64,000 bases of DNA from Sulfurimonas sp. GTDB lineage: Bacteria; Campylobacterota; Campylobacteria; Campylobacterales; Sulfurimonadaceae. Made by a program: the position numbers and the translations under genes. The stretch is taken from NCBI GenBank assembly GCA_013791885.1, contig VMSZ01000056.1:23995-87994 (forward strand), in the 5' to 3' direction. Shown here piece after piece: positions 19,742 through 29,400 of this stretch. Under the pieces are notes generated by a model. It ran no database searches. It worked only from the letters and a program-made list of their open reading frames with translations, and was not told where the DNA came from. How positions within the stretch are numbered: the stretch's first letter is position 1; each line of letters opens with the position of its first letter.

Positions 19742-22485
19742 TGTTTGTAGATAATTTGGCCTACGAAGCGAGTGCAGGAAGCGGGAAAACTTTTATGCTG
19801 GTTGTGCGTTATTTGAGCCTGCTTTTTAAAGGCGCAGACGCGAGTAAAATCTTGGCGCTCACCTTTACCAACAAAGCGGCTCATGAGATGCAGGAACGTG
19901 TTGTTTTAACGCTTGAAGAGTTGGAGAATCGCGGGGAACTGGTAGAGATAGCAAAAGTAACCGGACTCAGCCAAGAAGAGTTGCTGCTCAACCGTAAAAG
20001 AATTTTAGACGAGTTTTTAAATTCTAACACGAAGATTATGACGATAGATAAATTTTTTACGCAGATTTTACGAAAATTTTCGCTTTACGCTTCTTTAATG
20101 CCTGATTTTACGACTATGAATTCCCAACATGAGCTCAAATTGCTTTCGCGTTTTTTAAAAGAGGTGAGCGTTGCTGGGAAAAAAGAAACACTCATTAACC
20201 TCTCTTTACAATCAAAAAAAAGACTTGAGAGTATTTTTACACTTCTGGATGAGTTTTACATTAAACAAAAAGAGCTCTCCCACCTGAGTTTTACAAAAGA
20301 AGAACCGTACAAATATGAAGAGTTGGCAATGCACAGCTCTGCTGAACTACAAAAGATGGTACGTTTGTGTGATAGCGCTTCTTCAACTGTGTTAAACGCA
20401 GTGGATGCAGAAAATTTTGAAGAGCTGCGTTTAAAGAGCTGGGTTGGAAGAGAGACGCTTGAATACAGAACCTTTTCTAAATGTTTCATCCCTGAGATGG
20501 ACAGATATCTTTTAGAGATAAACGCAGCCATTACCAAGCATAACAGGGCCAAAGAGCAGAATTTTTTTCATGCGCTTAGCGAACTTGCAGATATTTATGT
20601 CAAAGCTAAAAGAGCACTCTATACGGACGATAGTGAGCTAAGTTTTAGCGATGTCAGTGTTTTGGTTTATTATCTGCTGCAAGAGAGAGTTGACAGCGAA
20701 TTTTTGTATTTTAGACTCGATGCGCAGATTGAGCATATGCTGCTTGATGAGTTTCAGGACACGAGCATTTTACAGTATGCGATTTTAAAACCGCTGATTG
20801 ATGAGATTCTCTCAGGCAATGGTTCCTTTGAGAACGGAAGTTTCTTTTTCGTAGGTGATGTGAAGCAGTCTATTTACAGATTTCGCGGTGGGGTGAGTGC
20901 GCTTTTTGGCAGAGTCCAAGAGATGCATGAGACAAAACTTGAAGCGCTTTTGACAAACTACCGTTCGCAAAAAGAGGTAGTAGAGTTTGTAAACGCAGTC
21001 TTTGACGAGAAGATAAAAAACTACGCGCCGCAAAATGTAAAAGCAGAGGCAAATGGCGGTTATGTTCAAGTTTTAGAGAGTGAAACACCAGAACAAGAAG
21101 CACTTGAGCAGGTGAAAAAACTGATATCTCTCGGAGCTGATTTAAACGAGATTGCTATTTTGTGTGCGACAAACGGTGATGGTGAAGTCATTAAACAGAT
21201 ACTTCAGGACGAGCATATAGAAGTGGTGACAGAGACTACAACGAAACTTATCAACCAAAAGAGTGTCAAAGCTGTTTTAGAGTACTTGAAGTACTTGTAT
21301 TTTGGGGAAGAGATTTACAGATACAACTTTTTTTCTTTGATAGAGTCAGAAGTAAAGCCGATTGCAAAAGTCGATTTTAACAGAGTTTCTCTTTTAAATA
21401 TTGTCAAAAAAGTCATCAGCGAATATGAACTTTTTAACGGAGATTTTCACCTTATACGCTTTTTGGATGTGCTTGCAAAACAGACAAATATTGAAGCCCT
21501 TTTGTTTGAGTATGAGAGAATTGACGCGAGCGCAGCTGCCTCTGACTTGAGCGGTGTGCGCGTTTTGACTGTGCACAAATCCAAAGGTTTGGAGTATGAA
21601 CACGTCATCGTCATGGACAGACTCAAAAAAGCGCCGCCCTCAAGAGATGCCATCATTTATGAGTATGAGGGTATTCATCTGCAAAATGTTTATCTTCGCA
21701 TGAGCGGCAGAGAAACACTTGATAAAGAGTATGAAAACGCAATAAACAAAGAGAAGATTTTAGAAAGAGAAGACAATCTTAATGCTTTGTACGTTGCGTT
21801 TACTCGGGCAAAAGAAAATCTTTTTATTGTCATGAAACCCAAAGATTCTATGTTTGATATTTTAGATCTGAGTGCTTCTCAAAGAGGAGTGCTTGTGTGC
21901 AGAAAAACGCAGCATACAGAGCAGCAAAGCCTTAAAACTTTAGAATATAAAGAACTATATTATGGAATGCAAAGTGATCTTTTAGAGCTTCAAAAAGAAA
22001 AAGAAGAAGATTTACAGGCCATTAATTTTGGTTTGGGACTTCATTATATGTTGGAGATGCTCGCTGCGTTTGAACCGCAAAACATAGAAGACGCTAAAAA
22101 TGCTCTCATTAACAAATACGGCTACATTTTAGAAGAGAGCGAGATTGAAGATATAATACAAAGAGTCAGCAGACTTCTTGAAGAGACTGCGTTTAGAGAG
22201 CTAATACAGGGCGAGTGTTACAGAGAAAAGGCGATTAAATACAAAAATAATCTTCGCTATATTGACCTACTGGTTAAAAGCGACTCTTCTGATACGGATA
22301 GATACTCTCTTTTTAGCCAACAAAACTGGAATGTTATTGACTACAAAAGTTCTCTCTCTTACGCAAAAGAGCATGAAAAACAAGTAAAATACTACATAAA
22401 CGCAGTCCAAGAGATTACAGGGGATGCGGTTAAAGGCTACATTTGTTATCTGCTTCAAGATACAATAAAAATAGTTAAAATATAA
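19738..22485 (+). CDS. addA: AddA/RecB-like UvrD-family helicase-nuclease
   Basis: YEASAGSGKTFMLVVRYLSLL, LTFTNKAAHEMQERV, DEFQDTS, VGDVKQSIYRFRGG, VHKSKGLEYEHVIV, YVAFTRA; C-terminal YIDLLV...VIDYKSS. ATG at 19738 overlaps the addB stop. Confidence 0.88.
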   Translation: MMFVDNLAYEASAGSGKTFMLVVRYLSLLFKGADASKILALTFTNKAAHEMQERVVLTLEELENRGELVEIAKVTGLSQEELLLNRKRILDEFLNSNTKIMTIDKFFTQILRKFSLYASLMPDFTTMNSQHELKLLSRFLKEVSVAGKKETLINLSLQSKKRLESIFTLLDEFYIKQKELSHLSFTKEEPYKYEELAMHSSAELQKMVRLCDSASSTVLNAVDAENFEELRLKSWVGRETLEYRTFSKCFIPEMDRYLLEINAAITKHNRAKEQNFFHALSELADIYVKAKRALYTDDSELSFSDVSVLVYYLLQERVDSEFLYFRLDAQIEHMLLDEFQDTSILQYAILKPLIDEILSGNGSFENGSFFFVGDVKQSIYRFRGGVSALFGRVQEMHETKLEALLTNYRSQKEVVEFVNAVFDEKIKNYAPQNVKAEANGGYVQVLESETPEQEALEQVKKLISLGADLNEIAILCATNGDGEVIKQILQDEHIEVVTETTTKLINQKSVKAVLEYLKYLYFGEEIYRYNFFSLIESEVKPIAKVDFNRVSLLNIVKKVISEYELFNGDFHLIRFLDVLAKQTNIEALLFEYERIDASAAASDLSGVRVLTVHKSKGLEYEHVIVMDRLKKAPPSRDAIIYEYEGIHLQNVYLRMSGRETLDKEYENAINKEKILEREDNLNALYVAFTRAKENLFIVMKPKDSMFDILDLSASQRGVLVCRKTQHTEQQSLKTLEYKELYYGMQSDLLELQKEKEEDLQAINFGLGLHYMLEMLAAFEPQNIEDAKNALINKYGYILEESEIEDIIQRVSRLLEETAFRELIQGECYREKAIKYKNNLRYIDLLVKSDSSDTDRYSLFSQQNWNVIDYKSSLSYAKEHEKQVKYYINAVQEITGDAVKGYICYLLQDTIKIVKI

Positions 22486-22598
22486 ACCTTAAATAAACCA
22501 TAAATTAAGCTAATTATAAGTTTATACAGATATACTTTCGCCACTCAAATAAGCATTATAAAATGTTTTGATAAAAAATTTACTTGAAGGGTTCAAGA

Positions 22599-23021
22599 AT
22601 GAAATTTACTAAAATTGCAACTTCTGAACAAATCGATCAAAAATGGGTTTTGATTGATGCTGAGGGAAAAACATTTGGTCGTATCATTACAGAAGTAGCT
22701 ACATTACTTCGTGGTAAGAACAAAACTTGTTATACTCCAAACATTGACTGTGGTGATTACGTTGTAATCGTTAACGCTTCTAAAGCAAAACTTAACGGTC
22801 TTGGTAAAATTGCTAACAAAGAGTATTTCTCATATTCAGGATACTTTGGTAGTACAAAAAGTGTTAAGATGACTGAACTTTTAGCGAAAAATCCAGAGAA
22901 ACTATTCAGATTAGCTACTCGCGGTATGCTTCCTAAAACTAAGCTTGGCGCTAAAATGATTAAAAAATTAAAAATTTATGCAGGTGCTGAGCATCCTCAC
23001 ACTGCACAACTTGCTAAGTAA
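22599..23021 (+). CDS. rplM: 50S ribosomal protein L13
   Basis: MKFTKIATSEQIDQKWVLIDAEGKTFGRIITEVATLLRGKNK; the ORF track adds 5 residues upstream. Confidence 0.97.
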   Translation: MKFTKIATSEQIDQKWVLIDAEGKTFGRIITEVATLLRGKNKTCYTPNIDCGDYVVIVNASKAKLNGLGKIANKEYFSYSGYFGSTKSVKMTELLAKNPEKLFRLATRGMLPKTKLGAKMIKKLKIYAGAEHPHTAQLAK

Positions 23022-23031
23022 GGATTGATTT

Positions 23032-23421
23032 ATGGCAAAAATATATGCAACAGGTCGTCGTAAAGCGTCAATAGCAAAAGTATGGTTAACTCCAGGAACA
23101 GGTGCAATGACAATCAATGGTCTTTCATTAGACGCATGGTTGGGTGGTCTTGAGGCTAAAAAGCTTCGTGTTAAACAACCACTTGTATTAACTAAACAAG
23201 ATACTTCAGTTGATATCGTTGCTACTACTTTAGGTGGTGGTTTCGGCGGTCAAGCTGATGCACTTCGTCATGGTATTTCTCGTGCTTTAGTAAGATTTAA
23301 CCCAGAGTTAAAAGCTATACTAAAACCAGAAGGTATGATGACTCGTGATTCACGTATTGTTGAACGTAAGAAGCCAGGTAAGCGTAAAGCTCGTCGTTCT
23401 CGTCAGTTCTCTAAACGTTAA
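23032..23421 (+). CDS. rpsI: 30S ribosomal protein S9
   Basis: [18 protein letters not shown] ... [18 protein letters not shown]. Confidence 0.98.
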   Translation: MAKIYATGRRKASIAKVWLTPGTGAMTINGLSLDAWLGGLEAKKLRVKQPLVLTKQDTSVDIVATTLGGGFGGQADALRHGISRALVRFNPELKAILKPEGMMTRDSRIVERKKPGKRKARRSRQFSKR

Positions 23422-23433
23422 TCGTTTCTCTTT

Positions 23434-23470
23434 CTTTTACCACTGCCTTGGGGCTTTGGTAAAAGCTTTT
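23434..23470 (+). terminator. Rho-independent-like terminator after rpsI
   Basis: CTTTTACCA ctgccttggggctt TGGTAAAAG CTTTT. Confidence 0.75.
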
Positions 23471-23553
23471 ATCTTTAAACTTCAAAAACAAAATAATCCT
23501 CCCTTAAATCTTATTTCTATATAATCCCTTTACAAATAAAAAAGGCTTTTTAT

Positions 23554-24933
23554 ATGAAAAAACTTCTCGCTCTTCTTTTTGTTCTTGTCTTGCTGGCAGC
23601 AGCCATTCCCGTAGTTGGAAATAAACTTGTAGAAAATACCCTCAATGAGAAAATAGAGCTTTTAAGTGCTCATGGTATAGAAGTAAAAAGCGAAAATATA
23701 GATGCCTCGTATCTCCAAACAAAAAAACATTATGAATTTTTACTCAAAGACAGCGAGAAGTTTTTAGCCTATTTAAATCAGAACTCTCATAGGGAAATAC
23801 CGCCTTATGTAAATGAGATGGTAGATGGTATTTTACTTGGAGCTGATGTTGAATATAATAACATACCCTTTGTGATGAACGCCATTGAGGCTGATGTGTA
23901 TGTTATGTCACTCTCTAAGAATATGATGCAAGAAATGAAAAATGAGGATGCTGAGTTTTATGCATTTGTAAACTCTTTTTTTGAGAAGAAAGGGATTCTT
24001 TATCATTTGCAATACGATGTTATCACGAGAGATTTTAACGGCTATATTAAAGATATCCGTGAACAGTACACTCTAAAAGATGACACCAATGTGAGCATAG
24101 ATTTTTCAGGGATGAACTACAAAGGAAGCGGGGATTTACTTGCTCCAAATATTATTAGTTCCAATGTCGAGCGTATCTCTCTTATAGCTTTAAAAGATAC
24201 AACAGAGCTCAGATTCGATTTAGCGGGATTTTCTTCGGCATCAGAATTTGAATCAAAAAGCAGATACTCGAGTTCTGCAAGTTTAGAGAATATCGCTCTT
24301 ATTATCAAAGGCGAAGAGAATATTGCGATGTATTCAAAAGATTTAAAAATGAGTCTTTCTTCGGACACTCAAGAGAGTTTTGCAAAAATGTATGCAAAAA
24401 GTAACTTTAAAGAGTTCGGTATAAATACAAGAGAACTCAATGTAAAAGTGTATGATTTAAACTATGACATCTCTTTGAGTGACTTGGACAAAGATGCACT
24501 TGAAGAGCTTCAAGATGTAGTCACGCAGGCGAAACAATCGCCATCTAACAGTCTGGAGCTACAGGTAAGAGAGAGCCTTATTAAACTTCTTTCCCGCGGT
24601 CTGGTTTTAGGTATAGATGATTTGTCATTTAAAAAACTGCTTTTAGATGACACCAAAGATCTCCAGGGAATTTCAATTCACTCTCAGATTTTTTTCAAAG
24701 AAGATGCTGCTTTGGCAAATAAGCTTCTGTATACGCCGGTTTTACTCATTCAAAATCTCGATAGCGATATTAAAATAAAAATTTCAAAAGAGATTTTTAA
24801 CAAGATAAATGAAAATGCTCCAATGACAACACTTGCTATGGAATATGCAAAAGTTGAAGGAGAAAATTATGTTTTTGAAATTTCCTTTCATAATGGGGAA
24901 CTTTTGGTCAACGGCAGAGTACTTAAGAGCTAA
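23554..24933 (+). CDS. DUF945/YdgA-like periplasmic or membrane-anchored protein
   Basis: Hydrophobic N-terminus (KKLLALLFVLVLLAAAIPVVGNKLVENTLNEKI), long beta-rich remainder. Confidence 0.5.
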   Translation: MKKLLALLFVLVLLAAAIPVVGNKLVENTLNEKIELLSAHGIEVKSENIDASYLQTKKHYEFLLKDSEKFLAYLNQNSHREIPPYVNEMVDGILLGADVEYNNIPFVMNAIEADVYVMSLSKNMMQEMKNEDAEFYAFVNSFFEKKGILYHLQYDVITRDFNGYIKDIREQYTLKDDTNVSIDFSGMNYKGSGDLLAPNIISSNVERISLIALKDTTELRFDLAGFSSASEFESKSRYSSSASLENIALIIKGEENIAMYSKDLKMSLSSDTQESFAKMYAKSNFKEFGINTRELNVKVYDLNYDISLSDLDKDALEELQDVVTQAKQSPSNSLELQVRESLIKLLSRGLVLGIDDLSFKKLLLDDTKDLQGISIHSQIFFKEDAALANKLLYTPVLLIQNLDSDIKIKISKEIFNKINENAPMTTLAMEYAKVEGENYVFEISFHNGELLVNGRVLKS

Positions 24934-26442
24934 ATGCGCACCTTTGTACTTCTTCTATTCTCGCTTCATCTTTTTGCCTCAACTTTGCATTTGGCAACAT
25001 CTGCAAATCCGTCGCGTTTAAACCCAATACTTGCGACAGATTCAAGCTCTTCCGAAATAGCCGGATTTTTATTTAACGGACTTTTAAAGTATGACAAAGA
25101 TTCTTCAACAATCATTGGTGATTTGGCGGAAGATTTTTATTTTCAAGATAATAGAACGGTAATCTTCAAACTTCGTAAAAATGTCACATGGCACGATGGA
25201 GTAAAGTTCACAGCAAAAGATGTTATTTTTACTTATGAGACGCTGATGTCTCCAAAAATAGTCTCTCCATACACCGCTAATTTTCGCTTTGTAGAAAGTG
25301 TGAAAGCTTTGGATGAATTTACCTGCGAAGTAAAATATACCAAGCCCTATTTTAAAGCACTGGAAACTTGGATGATGGGAATTCTTCCCGAGCATATTTT
25401 ACAAAATGATGAAAACCTTATGAATTCAGAGTTCAATACTAATCCTATAGGAACAGGTCCCTATAAACTCTATCAGCTTGAGCATTCAAAAAATATTATT
25501 TTAGTTGCATATGAGGATTACTTTGAAGGAAAGTCAAAGATTGAACGTATTGCGTTTCATGTTATTGCTGACCCGATGACACGTTTCTTGATGCTAAAAT
25601 CTTCAGCCCTGGATATTGGCAATATTGAACCAATGGAATTTGAGAGACAGCTGAGTAAAGATTTCTTCAAAAAGTTTGATGTCTATGAAGAGATAAGCCG
25701 TTCCTACACCTATCTTGGATTTAACCTAAGAAGAGAAAAATTTAAAAATCCAAAAGTAAGAGAAGCCCTTTCTTTAGCCATAGACAGAGAACAAATAGTG
25801 AAGATACTTTTTTTCAAACATGCTAAAGTATGCACGGGACCATTTTTGCCTACCACAAAAGCTTTTAACGAAGATGTCAAAGCACCAAAGCAAAATATAA
25901 AAAAGGCCAAAGAACTGTTACAAGAGGCCGGTTATGATGAAAATAATCCTTTTGAATTTGAGATAGCAACATCTAATTCAAGTTCCATTCGCCCCTATGC
26001 AGCTGAGATACTACAACATCAGCTCAAAGAGGCAGGTGTTGTAGTCAAACTGCGTGTTATGGAGTGGCAGGCATTTTTAAATATGGTTGTATTTCCAAAT
26101 GATTTTGATACGGTACTCCTTGGTTGGGGTCTCTCTCCTATGCCTGACCCTTATATGTTTTGGCATACACAGAGCGATAAAAAAGGGGGTTTCAATCTTG
26201 TCGGTTATAATAATCCGCTTATAGATAAAATGATAGAAGAGTCTCAAGAAATTATTGATAAACCAAAATTGGATGCTCTTTTTAGAGAGATGTTTAAAAT
26301 TATTGTTAATGACAATCCTTATCTTTTTTTGTATATACCAAATTCAATTACTGCCACGAGTAAAAATATAAAAAATATTCAACCAAGCCCAAGCGGTATC
26401 TGGCATAATTATATAGAGTGGGAAAAGGAAGAGATACAATGA
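24934..26442 (+). CDS. ABC transporter substrate-binding protein, family 5 (peptide/OppA-like)
   Basis: SBP_bac_5 features (NPILATDSSSSEIAGFLFNGLLKYD, WHDGVKFTAKDVIFTYE, NPIGTGPYKL, PKVREALSLAIDREQIV). Confidence 0.9.
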   Translation: MRTFVLLLFSLHLFASTLHLATSANPSRLNPILATDSSSSEIAGFLFNGLLKYDKDSSTIIGDLAEDFYFQDNRTVIFKLRKNVTWHDGVKFTAKDVIFTYETLMSPKIVSPYTANFRFVESVKALDEFTCEVKYTKPYFKALETWMMGILPEHILQNDENLMNSEFNTNPIGTGPYKLYQLEHSKNIILVAYEDYFEGKSKIERIAFHVIADPMTRFLMLKSSALDIGNIEPMEFERQLSKDFFKKFDVYEEISRSYTYLGFNLRREKFKNPKVREALSLAIDREQIVKILFFKHAKVCTGPFLPTTKAFNEDVKAPKQNIKKAKELLQEAGYDENNPFEFEIATSNSSSIRPYAAEILQHQLKEAGVVVKLRVMEWQAFLNMVVFPNDFDTVLLGWGLSPMPDPYMFWHTQSDKKGGFNLVGYNNPLIDKMIEESQEIIDKPKLDALFREMFKIIVNDNPYLFLYIPNSITATSKNIKNIQPSPSGIWHNYIEWEKEEIQ

Positions 26443-27086
26443 TAATTTTATTTGATTTAGACGGAACATTAATTGACTCCACAGAAGCAATTCTGGAAAG
26501 TTTTCATCAAACTTATAAGATGCATAGTTGTCTGCAGCCGACAGATGAAGCTATTGTAGCATTGATAGGGTACCCCCTGGATATCATGTTTGCAGAACTT
26601 GGTATTGAAAGAGAAAAAGTTTGGGATTTTGTAGAAACTTATAAAGAACATTACCGCAAAATTTCCACTCAAAAAACTGTTTTACTCTCGCGTGCAAAGG
26701 AAGCTGTTGAAGAAGCAAGTAAATTTGCAACGCTTGGAATTGTAACAACTAAAACAGGAGTATATTCACAGATACTTTTAGAACATTTTGGTTTGATGCA
26801 CTATTTTGAAGTCCTAATAGGACGGGAACACGTAGAACAGCCTAAGCCGCATGCAGAGCCAATTTTAACAGCTTTGAAAGCTTTAAACAGTGCTGAAAAA
26901 GAGATATGGATGATAGGTGACACAAAGCTAGATCTTCTTTGTGCAAAAAATGCAGAAGTAAATTCCATAGGAGTGTTAAGTGGATATGATAACTATAAAA
27001 CACTAAAAATATTTACAGATATTATCGTGGATGATGCTCTTGAGGCAGTAAGATACTTACAGAGAAGGAAGATATCACACATATAA
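26439..27086 (+). CDS. HAD-family hydrolase, phosphoglycolate-phosphatase-like
   Basis: MIILFDLDGTLIDSTEAI, TTKTGVYS, GDTKLDLLCAKNAEV. Confidence 0.88.
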   Translation: MIILFDLDGTLIDSTEAILESFHQTYKMHSCLQPTDEAIVALIGYPLDIMFAELGIEREKVWDFVETYKEHYRKISTQKTVLLSRAKEAVEEASKFATLGIVTTKTGVYSQILLEHFGLMHYFEVLIGREHVEQPKPHAEPILTALKALNSAEKEIWMIGDTKLDLLCAKNAEVNSIGVLSGYDNYKTLKIFTDIIVDDALEAVRYLQRRKISHI

Positions 27087-27204
27087 CTTAGTTATATAAA
27101 AAGTATAAATCTATCAAGCTATATTTAAGAGCAACTTGCCTAAAATACATTATATTAGAACTGGTAGAAAATTTTTTAAATTTCTTGAAAACAAAGGAGA
27201 ATGA

Positions 27205-27762
27205 ATGCTAGAAATTAGATGGCATAGTCGTGCTGGACAAGGGGCAGTAACTGGAGCTAAGGGTTTGGCGGATGTTATTTCTACTACAGGCAAACATGTT
27301 CAGGCATTTGCATTTTACGGCTCGGCAAAACGTGGGGCTGCTATGACAGCATATAATCGTGTTGATGATAAGATGATTATGAATCACGAGAAGTATATGG
27401 AACCAGATTTTGTTTTCGTAATTGACCCGGCATTAGTTTTTACATCTGATGTTACAATCAATCACAGAGAAGATACAGTATATATTATAACTACTCACAT
27501 GAGCACTAAAGAGCTTGTTGCTGCTCAACCAAAATTGGAGGGCAAGAAAGTTTATACAGTTGACTGTATGACTATAGCTCAGGAGACAATTGGAAAACCA
27601 ATTCCAAATACACCGATGCTTGGTGCATTTATGAAAGTTTCGGGAATGTATGACATAGAGTTTTTTAAAGAGAGTATGGTGAGAATTCTTGGAAAATTAC
27701 CTCAAAAAATAATCGATGCTAATATGATTGCTATTCAGCGCGCATATGACGAAGTGAAATAA
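27205..27762 (+). CDS. porC: Pyruvate/2-oxoacid:ferredoxin (flavodoxin) oxidoreductase gamma subunit
   Basis: MLEIRWHSRAGQGAVTGAKGLADVI; gamma-delta-alpha-beta gene order. Confidence 0.9.
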   Translation: MLEIRWHSRAGQGAVTGAKGLADVISTTGKHVQAFAFYGSAKRGAAMTAYNRVDDKMIMNHEKYMEPDFVFVIDPALVFTSDVTINHREDTVYIITTHMSTKELVAAQPKLEGKKVYTVDCMTIAQETIGKPIPNTPMLGAFMKVSGMYDIEFFKESMVRILGKLPQKIIDANMIAIQRAYDEVK

Positions 27763-27771
27763 GGAGTTACA

Positions 27772-28167
27772 ATGGCAAATAGAGGATGGGACGAATTTGA
27801 AATCGGAGCTATGCTTCGTTCATTTGACGGTGTATCAAATGATATAGCTACTACGCAACAGGAAGATCGTAATTACTCTCAAAGCAATTCGTTTGTTGCT
27901 AGTGTTGCAGACTGGAGAATAGAAAAGCCAATATTTGCAAAAGATTTTTGTATAGATTGTCAATTTTGCTGGATTTATTGTCCGGATATGTCAATTATTG
28001 CTAGAGATAAAAAAATGATTGGTGTTGATATGGATCACTGTAAAGGGTGTGGAATTTGTGTTGAGGTTTGTCCTACAAACCCTAAATCACTTTTAATGTT
28101 CCCAGAACATGCAGATGAAGAAGCAGAGTTAGCAAAATGGCCTGCTAAAGAAAGTAAGGAAAAATAA
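27772..28167 (+). CDS. porD: Pyruvate/2-oxoacid oxidoreductase delta subunit (2x[4Fe-4S])
   Basis: CIDCQFCWIYCPD and CKGCGICVEVCPTNP. Confidence 0.92.
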   Translation: MANRGWDEFEIGAMLRSFDGVSNDIATTQQEDRNYSQSNSFVASVADWRIEKPIFAKDFCIDCQFCWIYCPDMSIIARDKKMIGVDMDHCKGCGICVEVCPTNPKSLLMFPEHADEEAELAKWPAKESKEK

Positions 28168-29390
28168 TGGCATTTGATAAAATGGAATTAAGAGACATTG
28201 AAGTATGGGATGGAAATCACGCTGCTGCACAAGCTTTAAGACAGTGTCAAATTGACGTTGTTGCTGCGTATCCGATTACTCCATCTACTCCTATTGTTGA
28301 GGGTTATGCAAAGTTCTTAGCAGATGGTTATGTTGAAGGTGAATTTGTACTAGTTGAGTCTGAACATGCTGCAATGTCAGGATGTATCGGTGCTGCTGCT
28401 GCTGGTGGACGTGTTGCAACTGCAACTTCTTCTCAGGGTTATGCACTTATGGTTGAAACACTGTATCAAGCTTCAGGTATGCGTTTACCGATAGTTTTAA
28501 ATGTTGTTAACCGTGCTCTTGCTGCTCCACTGAATGTTAATGGTGACCACTCAGATATGTATCTCGGTCGTGACAGCGGTTGGATTCAATTGAATGCATA
28601 TTGCCCTCAAGATGCTTATGATTTAAATTTTATTGCATTTAGAGTTGCTGAGGATCATGGAGTGAGACTTCCATGTATGGTTCATCAAGATGGTTTCATG
28701 ACTTCACATACAGCGCAAGGTGTAAAAACTATGACTGATGATGTTGCATATAGCTTTGTAGGTGATTTTAAACCTATGAATGACATGCTTGACTTTGAAC
28801 ATCCTGTAACACATGGTGTACAAACTGAAGAAGATTGGCACTTTGAACATAAAGCTCGTCAGCATAATGATCTTATGACAAAAGTTATGCCAAAAGTTCA
28901 AGCTGCGTTTGATGATTTTGAAAAACTTACAGGTCGTAAATATAACATAGTTGAAAAATATGATATGGACGATGCAGATGTTGCAGTTGTTTGTATGGGT
29001 ACTTCGGTTGAAACAGCTCGTGAAGTGGCAACTGAGATGAGAGCAAAAGGTATTAAAGCTGGTGTAGTCGGTATACGTGTAATACGTCCATTCCCATTCT
29101 TTGAAATCCAAGAAGCTCTTAAAGGTGCTAAAGCAATAGCAACACTTGATCGTTCAGCTCCAGGCGGTGCTCCGGGTATGTTATTTAATGAGATGGCAGG
29201 TTGTCTTTTCAATCTTGATAAACGTCCTTTACTTTCTGGAAAAATTTATGGCCTTGGCGGTCGTGACTTGACAAAGAAACATTTAGTAGATTTATATACT
29301 GAACTTCAAGCTAACGTTGATGCTGGTAAAGTATTGACTCCATTACAACAGTTTATCGGTGTTCGTGGACCGAAACTATCATTTTTATAA
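28167..29390 (+). CDS. porA: Pyruvate/2-oxoacid oxidoreductase alpha subunit
   Basis: AAYPITPSTPIVEGYAKF, ESEHAAMSGCIGAAAAGGRVATATSSQG. Confidence 0.93.
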   Translation: MAFDKMELRDIEVWDGNHAAAQALRQCQIDVVAAYPITPSTPIVEGYAKFLADGYVEGEFVLVESEHAAMSGCIGAAAAGGRVATATSSQGYALMVETLYQASGMRLPIVLNVVNRALAAPLNVNGDHSDMYLGRDSGWIQLNAYCPQDAYDLNFIAFRVAEDHGVRLPCMVHQDGFMTSHTAQGVKTMTDDVAYSFVGDFKPMNDMLDFEHPVTHGVQTEEDWHFEHKARQHNDLMTKVMPKVQAAFDDFEKLTGRKYNIVEKYDMDDADVAVVCMGTSVETAREVATEMRAKGIKAGVVGIRVIRPFPFFEIQEALKGAKAIATLDRSAPGGAPGMLFNEMAGCLFNLDKRPLLSGKIYGLGGRDLTKKHLVDLYTELQANVDAGKVLTPLQQFIGVRGPKLSFL

Positions 29391-29400
29391 GGAGAAAACT

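Noticed and set aside
28704-29111. 135-aa antisense ORF inside porA (and similar shadows at 4095-4376, 9646-9951, 39888-40268)
   Set aside because: Lies wholly opposite a strongly supported gene, low-complexity composition, no ribosome-binding site or recognisable motif; typical shadow ORF.
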